This document shows, one piece after another, positions 1 to 7,535 of a stretch of 22,239 nucleotides of DNA. The notes under the pieces are model-generated. The model was not told where the DNA came from. It did not search any database and saw nothing but the letters and a program-made list of their open reading frames with translations. The DNA is taken from assembly GCA_934512155.1 (NCBI GenBank), contig CAKSWS010000028.1, positions 1 to 22,239 on the forward strand, given 5' to 3'. The translations under genes were made by a program, and so were the position numbers. The stretch is from an uncultured Eubacterium sp. Lineage in GTDB: Bacteria > Bacillota > Clostridia > Oscillospirales > Acutalibacteraceae. Position 1 is the stretch's first letter; every line of letters starts with the position of its first letter.

Positions 1-1163
1 CAGGTAATGATAACTGCTTTTCAGCCGAAAAACACATAAAAAAAGAACTTGATCAATTTTGCGACGAAACACATTTTGAAGAATACCAAATGGCACCAAA
101 GGCGTTTTTACACTTTACAAAAACAGTTGCCGTTTTAATTATTGCGGCTGTTATAATCGGTCTTATTCTTGTGTTTACGGAAGTAATAAGCTTTTTTGTT
201 GCACAGTGCATAGTGGGAATAGTTGTGGCAGGATCGCTTTTTGTAACGTTTATGGAATTTTTGCTTTATAAGCAATTTCTTGACCCGCTTCACAAAAAAG
301 TTACTGCGCACAATCTTGTTGCTTCAAGAAAACCAAGCGGAGAAATTAAAAAAAGAGTAATAATCAGCGGTCATATTGACGCTGCATATGAGTGGCGATA
401 TATCTATATTGGTAAGGATAAACTTTTTGGGCCCGTAATGGCATGTGTAATCGGCGGTGCCGTTATTTCCTTCATTATTTCGGTAATTTGTGTTATTTCA
501 AATTTTGTTGATATGGGTTCTTTCGGCGACTTTATGATTAATTATTCTTATTATTTTCATATTTTAACAGCATTGTTTATGATTGCACTTTATTTCTTCG
601 CTGATTTTAAACGCATTTCACCCGGTGCCAATGATAATTTAACCGGCACTTATGCAGCTGTGTGTGCGCTTCGTATGCTTGATATGGCAGGAGTTGAACT
701 TAAAAACACAGAAGTTGTGGCAATGATTAACGACGGTGAAGAGGCAGGACTCAGAGGTGCAAAGGCATTTGCAAAAGAGCATCTTGATGAATATAAAAAC
801 GACGGCGTTGAAACAATAGTTATTTGCTGTGATACTTTAACAGACCTTGAATATCTTAATGTTTATTCAAAAGATATGACCGGCACTGTTAAAAATGATA
901 AAGAAGTTTCAAAACTTGTTTATGATTCCGCTAAAGAAGCAGGATATGATGATGTTAAATATGCAACTGTATTTTTCGGTTCATCAGATGCTGCGGCATT
1001 TACCCAGGCAGGCATTAAAGCAACTTGCCTTGCTGCTATGGATCCATCCCCTGCGGATTATTACCATAACCGCCGTGATACGGCAGACAGATTGGTGCCT
1101 GAGGCTATAGAAAAAGGCTTCAATATTGTGCTTGCTTCTATTTTGAATTTTGATAATGAGTAA
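1..1163 (+). CDS. Membrane-bound M28-family zinc aminopeptidase-like protein (5' truncated)
   Basis: This is the C-terminal part of an M28-type (aminopeptidase Y/S-like) metallopeptidase. The frame is open from base 3, so the gene starts before the window; the ATG at 90 lies inside the coding frame and has no ribosome site. The expected two-zinc ligands are present: His in HID (372-374), bridging Asp in GANDN (633-635), the Glu-Glu pair in DGEEAG (738-743), Asp in CCDT (831-833) and His in YYHNR (1065-1067). Two hydrophobic helices lie before the first His. Two more (about 430-510 and 540-605) sit between the first His and the bridging Asp, a gap of 87 residues, whereas soluble M28 enzymes have these ligands close together. 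The active site is therefore probably membrane-associated. Substrate is unknown. A terminator follows directly. Confident of the family, not of the cleaved peptide. Confidence 0.82.
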   Translation, partial: GNDNCFSAEKHIKKELDQFCDETHFEEYQMAPKAFLHFTKTVAVLIIAAVIIGLILVFTEVISFFVAQCIVGIVVAGSLFVTFMEFLLYKQFLDPLHKKVTAHNLVASRKPSGEIKKRVIISGHIDAAYEWRYIYIGKDKLFGPVMACVIGGAVISFIISVICVISNFVDMGSFGDFMINYSYYFHILTALFMIALYFFADFKRISPGANDNLTGTYAAVCALRMLDMAGVELKNTEVVAMINDGEEAGLRGAKAFAKEHLDEYKNDGVETIVICCDTLTDLEYLNVYSKDMTGTVKNDKEVSKLVYDSAKEAGYDDVKYATVFFGSSDAAAFTQAGIKATCLAAMDPSPADYYHNRRDTADRLVPEAIEKGFNIVLASILNFDNE

Positions 1164-1175
1164 ATAAAAAATCGA

Positions 1176-1214
1176 CAGTATATGCAAATTGCATATACTG
1201 TTTCTTTTATTTTA
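1176..1214 (+). terminator. Rho-independent terminator after the M28 gene
   Basis: A perfect 10-bp stem (1176-1185 with 1191-1200) closes a 5-base AAATT loop and is followed by a T-rich tract. It lies 12 bases after the M28 stop codon. The stem is AT-rich, so it may be a moderate terminator. Confidence 0.75.
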
Positions 1215-1249
1215 ACGGTTATATTCATTTTGTGTATTCAAATTGAAGA

Positions 1250-1278
1250 TTTACTTAATCTGCCTGCTAAGGTATACT
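1250..1278 (+). promoter_or_regulatory. Probable sigma-A promoter for the HTH gene
   Basis: TTTACT (1250-1255) and TATACT (1273-1278) are separated by 17 bases. The predicted transcript starts near 1285, about 29 bases before the TTG start codon. The -35 box matches the consensus at only four of six bases. Confidence 0.5.
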
Positions 1279-1313
1279 GTGTTTACAGGAAATATTTGGA
1301 GAGGTGAATAAAA

Positions 1314-2561
1314 TTGTTTGAAATTGATAATGAAAAAATAGGTAAATATTTAGATCGTCTTATTGAAACAAAATTTGATTCTGCACGTGATTTTTGCAGG
1401 GCATACTTAAGGCTTCAAAATGAAAATCTTGTTGAAGCTGAAATAAGCAATATGTCAAATCGTATTTCGCAAATAAAGAAAGGTGCAAAAGCGGTTCAAA
1501 TTTATGATTTGCTCGCATTCAGTCAGCTGCTTGGCGTATCGTTTGAACAAATTTTAAGTGCCGGCGAATGCGGAAGCACCGGAATCCAACAAAATACAAA
1601 TTATACAATTGCACAGTCGAGTAACGAGCAGGATTGGATTGAATATATTAAAGATGGTCAAAATCCTTTTTGGCACCGTGATGAATACGGTAAAACAGTA
1701 ATTGATTATGCCGTGGGCTTTGGAAATTACAAGCTTATTAAATATTTGTATGATAATGAGTACATATTTTTTTCAGACGGTATGAAAACTGTCGGTAAAT
1801 CATTTGTTAAAACATTTGGGGTAAATACAAAAATAAAAGAATTGGGTTTTGACGAAAATGCGGCAAAAGATTTTGAAAAGAATTTGGCGTTTTATGACGA
1901 ATTTCCTCATAATATAATTACTCAAGACCAACTGCGCTCACGCATTATTTCTCTTGCAATAAGTAATAATGATATAAAAATGCTTGAAGATTTAAAGGCA
2001 CGAGAAACCCCTGAAATGTATTTTGGCAATATTAATTTTTATTGCGGCAGTTATGATATTGATTCTCATTATGATAAATATATGGTGAAAGAGATTTCAG
2101 AGGCGAATTGTAAAATTCTTAAATATTTTACAGATTGGTTTTATGTTCCCGATAGTGTACGCCATAAAAACGGAAAACACAGCGAACATATTTTTGTTTT
2201 TCCTTACTACTCTCAGTTGCTTGATTTTTTGATAGCCAACAATAAAAGATTTGTTGTAACGGCACTTGAAAAAGCCATAAAACATAATGAGCAGGCGTTT
2301 GACAAACTTTCTGAATTGGTTGTGCGTTTCAGAGGTATGAATGAAGTGTTTGCAAAGAATTGGCATGAACGTTTTGAGTTTAGCGAAAACGGCGATTTTG
2401 TTTCGTTTTATAACCCTTTAACAGGAGAGGGAATGATAACAAACGTTGTTAATTCCTCAAAAAAATCTTCCGATATGCAAGTTAATATTCTTATTGAAAA
2501 GCTTAACGATTCTTATAATAAAATTAAAAATATAACTGAAAGTAAGGAGTTTAACAGTTAA
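1314..2561 (+). CDS. HTH (XRE-like) protein with ankyrin-like segment
   Basis: The 415-residue product starts with TTG at 1314; GGAGAGGTG at 1298-1306 gives good spacing, and no nearby ATG fits as well. Residues about 5-85 look like a Cro/C1-type helix-turn-helix: a short helical region, an RISQIKKG turn at 50-57, then a helix and a LLGVSFEQIL segment typical of the end of XRE domains. Residues about 122-150 (DEYGKTVIDYAVGFGNYKLI) resemble one ankyrin repeat. The remaining 260 residues have no motif I recognise and no membrane segment. It is probably a cytoplasmic DNA-binding regulator whose C-terminal part senses or binds a partner. The zinc-ribbon membrane protein starts 26 bases after its stop codon, so the two are likely cotranscribed. 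No target operator is evident. Confidence 0.6.
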   Translation: MFEIDNEKIGKYLDRLIETKFDSARDFCRAYLRLQNENLVEAEISNMSNRISQIKKGAKAVQIYDLLAFSQLLGVSFEQILSAGECGSTGIQQNTNYTIAQSSNEQDWIEYIKDGQNPFWHRDEYGKTVIDYAVGFGNYKLIKYLYDNEYIFFSDGMKTVGKSFVKTFGVNTKIKELGFDENAAKDFEKNLAFYDEFPHNIITQDQLRSRIISLAISNNDIKMLEDLKARETPEMYFGNINFYCGSYDIDSHYDKYMVKEISEANCKILKYFTDWFYVPDSVRHKNGKHSEHIFVFPYYSQLLDFLIANNKRFVVTALEKAIKHNEQAFDKLSELVVRFRGMNEVFAKNWHERFEFSENGDFVSFYNPLTGEGMITNVVNSSKKSSDMQVNILIEKLNDSYNKIKNITESKEFNS

Positions 2562-2587
2562 TGCTGTAATGAAAAGGGGTGAAAATT

Positions 2588-3091
2588 ATGTTTTGTAAAA
2601 ATTGCGGAAATAAGCTTGAAAAAAATGAAACCGTTTGTCCTTATTGTATGACACCGGTAAACGATAATTATATTCCGCCTCAACCAAATGAGAATAAAAC
2701 AATTATTTGGCTTGGCATACTTGGATTTTTTATTCCGCTTGTGGGCATTATTTTGTATTTTGTATACGATAAAGAAAATCATGAGCGTGCAATACATTCA
2801 ATAAAAGGTGTGGTAATAGGAATTATTACAAGACTTGTTATTACAGTGGTGTGTTTGGTACTTGTTTTTACCGGCGTTTTCAGATTGTCCAAAAATGTAT
2901 TGTCATATATTACAGACGATCCGTCTTATGCTGATAATTATGATGTAACCGGTGAAGAAACAACAAGTTTTGATTTTTATGATTTTAATAAAAATTATTA
3001 TAATGATAGCGACAATACGCAATCATATGAAGATTCTTATGATTCATACGGATATGATGATTATAATTATGCTTATGATTACGATAATTAA
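2588..3091 (+). CDS. Small zinc-ribbon membrane protein with Asp/Tyr-rich tail
   Basis: I place the start at ATG 2588 (167 residues): the ribosome site AAAAGGGG at 2572-2579 is spaced well for it but abuts the in-frame GTG at 2579. A zinc ribbon opens the protein, with Cys3, Cys6, Cys17 and Cys20 in two CxxC pairs. Hydrophobic helices follow at about 39-60 and 76-98, then a tail (about 106-167) made mostly of Asp, Tyr, Asn, Ser and Glu. This 'zinc ribbon plus membrane helix' layout is common and poorly understood in Firmicutes. The protein is predicted to sit in the cell membrane with the ribbon in the cytoplasm; with two helices the tail would also be cytoplasmic. It probably forms an operon with the upstream HTH gene. 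Function unknown. Confidence 0.75.
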   Translation: MFCKNCGNKLEKNETVCPYCMTPVNDNYIPPQPNENKTIIWLGILGFFIPLVGIILYFVYDKENHERAIHSIKGVVIGIITRLVITVVCLVLVFTGVFRLSKNVLSYITDDPSYADNYDVTGEETTSFDFYDFNKNYYNDSDNTQSYEDSYDSYGYDDYNYAYDYDN

Positions 3092-3095
3092 TCAA

Positions 3096-3140
3096 AAAAG
3101 GACTTTGTGCTTGACTTAACAGCACAAAGTCCTTTTATTA
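3096..3140. terminator. Bidirectional terminator between convergent genes
   Basis: A perfect 16-bp stem (3096-3111 with 3121-3136) encloses a 9-base loop. It has an A-tract on one side and a T-tract on the other, so it can end transcription from both the zinc-ribbon gene on the plus strand and the acidic-protein gene on the minus strand. Confidence 0.88.
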
Positions 3141-3153
3141 TTTGTTGATTTAA

Positions 3154-3729
3154 TCAGCAGTTCATCCCGGATTCAATCCAATCAAGCAATGATGGGTATT
3201 CTTCTTTGTAATTGTCTAATTTTTCGCTGTTAGCGTCAACAAAAGCCTGAAATTCATCTGCATCTTCAAAATCAAATGTAAAGTCCTGCTCAAAATCGTA
3301 TGTCGCAGTAAAAAGATAGTCAAACAAGTCATCTGCCGAGTAATTTTCAAGCAATTTGTCTGCCACGGTTTCCGTTGTGTAATCAAGTGCATTTTTAACT
3401 GTTGCTTCATAATCATCAGGTTCTGAAAAAATCTCGTCCGATTCGTTGCAGTATTCAACAATTTTATCTTCATAAATATCTAAATGGGCAAGGTAGTCAA
3501 TAACGTCTTCAAGACCTGTTTCGTTAATCAAATCATACATTCTGTAACCGAATTCTCCAACAATGTTTTGCAATGCAACGGCTTTTAAAATGCTGTCAAT
3601 TTCTTGATTTTCTTCGTCTACAATAACAAATCCGTCTTCTTTAAATTGTTCCCAAACCAATTCGTAAAAAACTTTGAATTTTGGTTTTTCTTCAAAAATT
3701 GCCTCGTAAATATAAGAATCCAAATCCAT
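3154..3729 (-). CDS. Acidic protein of unknown function
   Basis: The 191-residue protein is not one I recognise. It begins with ATG at 3729, with GAGGAGAT at about 3742-3749 as ribosome site. About a quarter or more of the residues are Asp or Glu, there are many Tyr and Phe, and basic residues are few, so the protein is strongly acidic. There is no signal peptide or membrane segment, so it is probably cytoplasmic. The pattern of hydrophobic and acidic residues suggests a mostly helical soluble fold. It is a single-gene unit with its own near-consensus promoter and shares a terminator with the convergent zinc-ribbon gene. Coding is supported by the promoter, the ribosome site and the terminator. 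An acidic inhibitor or partner protein is possible but unproven. Confidence 0.72.
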   Translation of the reverse strand: MDLDSYIYEAIFEEKPKFKVFYELVWEQFKEDGFVIVDEENQEIDSILKAVALQNIVGEFGYRMYDLINETGLEDVIDYLAHLDIYEDKIVEYCNESDEIFSEPDDYEATVKNALDYTTETVADKLLENYSADDLFDYLFTATYDFEQDFTFDFEDADEFQAFVDANSEKLDNYKEEYPSLLDWIESGMNC

Positions 3730-3762
3730 AAATTTATTTAATCTCCTCTGTAATTTGCTTAT

Positions 3763-3791
3763 ATTGTAACCTAATATTACATAATTTTCAA
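3763..3791 (-). promoter_or_regulatory. Sigma-A promoter for the acidic-protein gene
   Basis: Read on the minus strand, TTGAAA (3791-3786) and TACAAT (3768-3763) are separated by exactly 17 bases. The predicted start of transcription is near 3756, 27 bases before the ATG. Confidence 0.75.
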
Positions 3792-3793
3792 TA

Positions 3794-3822
3794 TTGCATT
3801 AAGCATAATAATAGGATATAAT
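3794..3822 (+). promoter_or_regulatory. Sigma-A promoter for the epimerase-nadE operon
   Basis: TTGCAT (3794-3799) and a perfect TATAAT (3817-3822) are separated by 17 bases. Transcription should start near 3829, about 30 bases before the epimerase ATG. Its -35 box is two bases away from the -35 box of the divergent promoter. Confidence 0.82.
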
Positions 3823-3859
3823 TATTTTGATTAAATATTAAGTTTGAAGAGGATAAATT

Positions 3860-4735
3860 ATGGTAGTTGAACTTATAAGTAAAAATAATAAAGTGCAGTG
3901 CTTGCAAGAAGGTGCAATGCTGCATTCATTAATAAAAAACGGTAAAGAATATTTATGGCAGGGAGATAAAGAACATTGGTCGGGTCAAGCTCCCGTTTGC
4001 TTTCCGATTGTTGGAGTTTTGCCAAACGGCAGTGCCGTTGCTTTCGGTAAAGAATGTAAAATGAATCGCCACGGCGTTGCAAGAATTAATCCATTTGAAA
4101 TAAAAGAGCAGGGAAAAAATTATGTAACGTTTATTCAAAATTCAACCGAGGAAACAAAAAAATCCTTTCCTTTTGATTATTCTCTTGAGATTAAATATAT
4201 TTTGACAGATGATACGGTTACTACGGAATATACCGTTACAAACATCGGAAATGAAAAAATACCTTTTGTAATCGGCGGTCACCCGGCTTTCAACTGCCCT
4301 GTTAATGACGGTGAGGCGTTTGAAGATTATAAGGTTGTTTTTGACTGTGATTTAAATGCAAAATGTCTTCGACCAAATCATGAAACCGGCTTGGTAGACA
4401 TTGAAAAACGATATTCTGTTTTAAGCGGCAGTAATTTTATAAATATGAAGCATGACTTGTTTGAAGAGAACGACGCCATGATTTTTGATAATATTAAATC
4501 TAAATCCGTTTCTTTAATAGGAAAAAAAGGAAACGGTGTAAAACTTGAATTTCAGGATTTTACAAATTTGCTTGTTTGGTCTGCTTGTAATAATGCAAAC
4601 TTTGTAGCTCTTGAACCGTGGACGGGTATTTCAAATTGTTCTGATGAAAACGAAATTTTTGAAAATAAAAGGGGAATGATGGTTCTTGAACCGAAAGAAA
4701 CTGCAACATTCAAGTTTAAAATTACAATGATTTAA
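3860..4735 (+). CDS. Aldose 1-epimerase family protein (LacX-like)
   Basis: The 291-residue protein belongs to the galactose mutarotase-like superfamily, which interconverts the alpha and beta anomers of hexoses. The sequence shows the LacX-type features: YLWQGDKEHW near 31-40, APVCFPIVG at 44-52, RHG with His71, GGHPAFN with His141 as predicted general acid, and LEPWTG with Glu252 as predicted base. Length is normal and there is no signal peptide, so it acts in the cytoplasm. The start follows GAAGAGGA with good spacing. It is first in an operon: nadE starts 31 bases after its stop. No lactose or galactose genes lie beside it, so the sugar is not given by context; LacX-type proteins may also act on phosphorylated or other hexoses. 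Confidence 0.88.
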   Translation: MVVELISKNNKVQCLQEGAMLHSLIKNGKEYLWQGDKEHWSGQAPVCFPIVGVLPNGSAVAFGKECKMNRHGVARINPFEIKEQGKNYVTFIQNSTEETKKSFPFDYSLEIKYILTDDTVTTEYTVTNIGNEKIPFVIGGHPAFNCPVNDGEAFEDYKVVFDCDLNAKCLRPNHETGLVDIEKRYSVLSGSNFINMKHDLFEENDAMIFDNIKSKSVSLIGKKGNGVKLEFQDFTNLLVWSACNNANFVALEPWTGISNCSDENEIFENKRGMMVLEPKETATFKFKITMI

Positions 4736-4766
4736 ATAAACCTTTTGTGTAATATACGGTGATAAA

Positions 4767-6665
4767 ATGAATTATTCTATGATAAGAACAGCCGCTGCTT
4801 CTCTAAAATTAAAGGTAGCAAATCCGGAATTTAATAAAAATCAAATTATAAATGCAATAAATTCTGCCGAAAAAGAAAACGTAAGGCTTCTTGTAACTCC
4901 GGAACTTTCAATAACCGGCTATACTTGTGCAGATTTGTTTTTTAGTACAGAACTTCAGCAACAGGCTTTTTGTGCGTTAGGGGAAATTATAAACTACACA
5001 AACGGCAAAAATATTGCTGTTTTGGTTGGCATGCCTGTTCCTTTTCGTAATAAGCTTTATAATTGTGCCGTTGTTGTTTTAAACGGTGAAATAAAAGGCG
5101 TTGTTCCTAAAATCCATTTGGCAAATTATAACGAGTTTTACGAAAAACGCTGGTTTGCAAGCGGCAGTGATTTTTCAGTCTTGCAGGATATTGAACTTTG
5201 CGGTTGTAAAACAAAGATAGGCAGTCAAATTTTTAATTTGGGCGACGGAGCTGTTTTAGGGGCAGAACTTTGCGAGGATTTGTGGGTAACAAATCCTCCC
5301 AGTGGTACGCTGGCTTTGCAAGGCGCAAATATTATTGTAAATCTTTCCGCAAGTAACGAATATGTTTCAAAGGCACGTTACAGAATTGATTTAATTTCAA
5401 ATCAGTCTGCCCGTTGTGTATCGGCTTATGTTTATGCAGGTGCATCCGTTTACGAAAGTACTACCGACCTTGTTTTCAGCGGTGCAACCGTTATTGCTGA
5501 AAACGGTGGCATTTTGGCAAAAGGCAGTCGCTTTGAAAGGGAAAATGTTTTAACGATAGGCGATGTGGATATTGAAAAATTAAACAATCTTCGTAGAAAC
5601 AATATGTCTTTTGATAATTGTTTGGAAAATGCAAATGTTGTTGACTGCTTTGTTGAAAATAAAGAAAATGATTTGAAATATCGCTTTGCGGATTCACATC
5701 CATTTGTTCCGTCAGACAAAAATCAAATTCGTGAAAGGTGCGAGGAGATTTTTGCAATTCAGTCCGCAGGTTTGGCAAAAAGACTGGAACATGTGGGTTC
5801 ATCCGGTGCTGTTGTGGGCATTTCAGGCGGTCTTGATTCAACGTTGGCATTGCTCGTTTGTGTGCAGGCAATGAAGTTAATCGGTAAAACAAATGCCGAT
5901 ATTTTAGGCGTAACAATGCCGGGCTTCGGCACTACGGACAGAACATATAATAATGCCGTTGATTTAATGAAATCTTTGGGCGTTACAATTAAGGAAATAA
6001 GTATAAAAGACGCATGCATTCAGCATATGAAAGATATTGAACATGACGAAAGCATTAAAGATATAACATATGAAAACACCCAGGCAAGGGAAAGAACACA
6101 AATTCTTTTTGATTTGGCAAATAAACATGGGAAATTGCTTGTGGGTACAGGAGATTTAAGTGAACTTGCAATGGGTTGGTGCACTTATAACGGCGACCAT
6201 ATGAGTATGTACGGTGTTAATGCGTCTGTGCCTAAAACTCTTGTAAGGTATCTTGTTGAATATGTGGCACAAATCAGTGATGAAAAAACGTCAAAGATCC
6301 TTTATGATGTGCTTGATACGCCTGTTTCACCTGAACTTTTGCCGCCGGATGAAAACGGCAAAATCGCTCAAAAAACAGAGGAAAATATAGGCCCGTATGA
6401 ATTGCATGATTTTTTCCTTTACAATTTTGTGCGTTTTGGATATTCGAAAGAAAAAATACTTGCTCTTGCAAAGAAAGCTTTTAACGGTAAATATGAAAAA
6501 GATGTTGTTGAAAAATGGCTTAATGTATTTTTAAAACGATTTTTTATCAGTCAATTTAAGCGCAGTTGTATACCTGATTCGCCAAAAGTAGGCTCTGTAT
6601 CGCTAAGTCCGAGAGGTGATTGGCGTATGCCTTCTGATGCGGATTTCAGTGCATTTATAAAATAA
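4767..6665 (+). CDS. nadE: Glutamine-dependent NAD+ synthetase
   Basis: This enzyme makes NAD+ from nicotinic acid adenine dinucleotide, ATP and glutamine, the last step of NAD biosynthesis. The 632-residue, two-domain form is seen. An N-terminal nitrilase-type glutaminase domain (about 1-290) carries the Glu46, Lys115, Cys169 triad (TPELS, VVPKIH, AELCED). The C-terminal synthetase domain has the ATP-binding SGGLDS loop at 353-358 and a later GTGDLSELAMGW segment followed by YGVNASVPKTLV. Both catalytic centres look intact, so ammonia should be channelled from glutamine. The ATG at 4767 is preceded by GGTGAT, which pairs with the distal part of the anti-Shine-Dalgarno, at close spacing. It sits between the epimerase and a membrane-anchored protein in one operon. 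Confidence 0.95.
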   Translation: MNYSMIRTAAASLKLKVANPEFNKNQIINAINSAEKENVRLLVTPELSITGYTCADLFFSTELQQQAFCALGEIINYTNGKNIAVLVGMPVPFRNKLYNCAVVVLNGEIKGVVPKIHLANYNEFYEKRWFASGSDFSVLQDIELCGCKTKIGSQIFNLGDGAVLGAELCEDLWVTNPPSGTLALQGANIIVNLSASNEYVSKARYRIDLISNQSARCVSAYVYAGASVYESTTDLVFSGATVIAENGGILAKGSRFERENVLTIGDVDIEKLNNLRRNNMSFDNCLENANVVDCFVENKENDLKYRFADSHPFVPSDKNQIRERCEEIFAIQSAGLAKRLEHVGSSGAVVGISGGLDSTLALLVCVQAMKLIGKTNADILGVTMPGFGTTDRTYNNAVDLMKSLGVTIKEISIKDACIQHMKDIEHDESIKDITYENTQARERTQILFDLANKHGKLLVGTGDLSELAMGWCTYNGDHMSMYGVNASVPKTLVRYLVEYVAQISDEKTSKILYDVLDTPVSPELLPPDENGKIAQKTEENIGPYELHDFFLYNFVRFGYSKEKILALAKKAFNGKYEKDVVEKWLNVFLKRFFISQFKRSCIPDSPKVGSVSLSPRGDWRMPSDADFSAFIK

Positions 6666-6683
6666 CTCAAAAGGGGTAAAATT

Positions 6684-7379
6684 ATGGAAGATAATAAAGA
6701 AAAGAAAACTGTAAATAAGAAAAAAATTGCTATAATTGTTTCTGTTATATCGGCAGTTGTAATTGTTGCGTTAATTGTGGCATATGCAGTAAAAAAAGAT
6801 GATAACGGTTATGTGGATTTGCCTGTAACGGAAATTGTTACCGATGAAAACGGCGAGCCTGTAACAGATGAAAACGGTAACGTTGTTACTCGTGCTGTAA
6901 CGGATGCAAGCGGCAATACCGTAACTGAAAAGGCAGACGGAAATACTTCGTCAGGCGACACAAACGGTGCTGCAAATAATTCAAATGCAGGCGGTAACAA
7001 TGTGTCAACAAGTAAAATCGATTCAGATAATAACGCAACCGTAAAGCCAAATGATAAAACAACCACTAAAAAAGAAGCTACAACGAAACCTAAGGCAAGA
7101 AAAATCAGCGTAACAGTTAAGTTCCCTCAGGGCCAAACAACAGATACAGTTTTGATTTATGCAGATGACCAACTTGTCAGTGAAGAAGAGGTTACGGTTG
7201 GTAAAGACGGACTTTATACATTCGAAACGGAAGATAAGTACAAAGGTGATGTGAAAATTACCGCTTCGCTTAAAAATTATAAAAGCTCGGCTTCTTTCAC
7301 TGTTTTGGCAAGCAGCTCGTCAGTAAGACTTGATATGCCTCTTAATCATGTAGAAGAAGTTGTGGGTGAAGACGATTAA
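6684..7379 (+). CDS. Membrane-anchored extracytoplasmic protein with VTDENG repeats
   Basis: The 231-residue protein has a charged N-terminus, a single hydrophobic helix at about 15-35 and then a polar region, which predicts an N-in, C-out membrane anchor. Residues about 45-75 contain short repeats of the type VTDENGxP/VTDENGNV. A Thr, Asn, Lys-rich linker follows, then a compact beta-rich domain (about 140-225) that may be an Ig-like fold. No catalytic motif is visible, so a surface linker, binding or scaffold role is possible but unproven. AAAAGGGG precedes the ATG, and only 18 bases separate it from nadE, so it is the last gene of that operon before a clear terminator. I do not know its function. 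Confidence 0.75.
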   Translation: MEDNKEKKTVNKKKIAIIVSVISAVVIVALIVAYAVKKDDNGYVDLPVTEIVTDENGEPVTDENGNVVTRAVTDASGNTVTEKADGNTSSGDTNGAANNSNAGGNNVSTSKIDSDNNATVKPNDKTTTKKEATTKPKARKISVTVKFPQGQTTDTVLIYADDQLVSEEEVTVGKDGLYTFETEDKYKGDVKITASLKNYKSSASFTVLASSSSVRLDMPLNHVEEVVGEDD

Positions 7380-7388
7380 ACAATTTTT

Positions 7389-7425
7389 AAAAGTTCTCTG
7401 ATTTTTCAGGGAACTTTTATTGTTT
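7389..7425 (+). terminator. Rho-independent terminator of the epimerase-nadE operon
   Basis: A 13-bp stem with one wobble pair (7389-7401 with 7406-7418) closes a TTTT loop and is followed by a T-rich tail. It starts 10 bases after the stop codon at 7379. Confidence 0.88.
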
Positions 7426-7474
7426 TTACTAAAAAATGAATATAAACATAGTATAAAATATATAAAATAATATG

Positions 7475-7503
7475 TTGAATTTGGTAATCTTGCGTGTTAT
7501 AAT
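7475..7503 (+). promoter_or_regulatory. Strong extended -10 promoter for pyruvate:ferredoxin oxidoreductase
   Basis: TTGAAT (7475-7480) and TATAAT (7498-7503) are separated by 17 bases, with TGT directly before the -10 box. The predicted transcript starts near 7510 and has a 67-base leader. Confidence 0.85.
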
Positions 7504-7510
7504 GTTTAAG

Positions 7511-7535
7511 GTTATGGGGGTTTTATACCCACAAC
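7511..7535 (+). promoter_or_regulatory. Possible 5' leader hairpin of the PFOR mRNA
   Basis: GTT plus TGGG (7511-7513, 7515-7518) can pair with CCCA plus AAC (7528-7531, 7533-7535), with one mismatch and a loop of about 9 bases. It falls at the predicted 5' end of the transcript, where such stems can protect an mRNA. It does not match a riboswitch class I know. Confidence 0.35.

Noticed and set aside
90..92. ATG as the start of the M28 peptidase
   Set aside because: The frame is open to the window edge, there is no ribosome site, and the upstream codons read as normal coding sequence.
2579..2581. GTG start for the zinc-ribbon protein
   Set aside because: The AAAAGGGG ribosome site touches this codon; ATG 2588 has proper spacing and puts the zinc ribbon at the N-terminus as usual.
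6813..6945. DNA repeats considered as a CRISPR or minisatellite
   Set aside because: They are in-frame, imperfect and encode VTDENG-type peptide repeats; there are no constant-length spacers.
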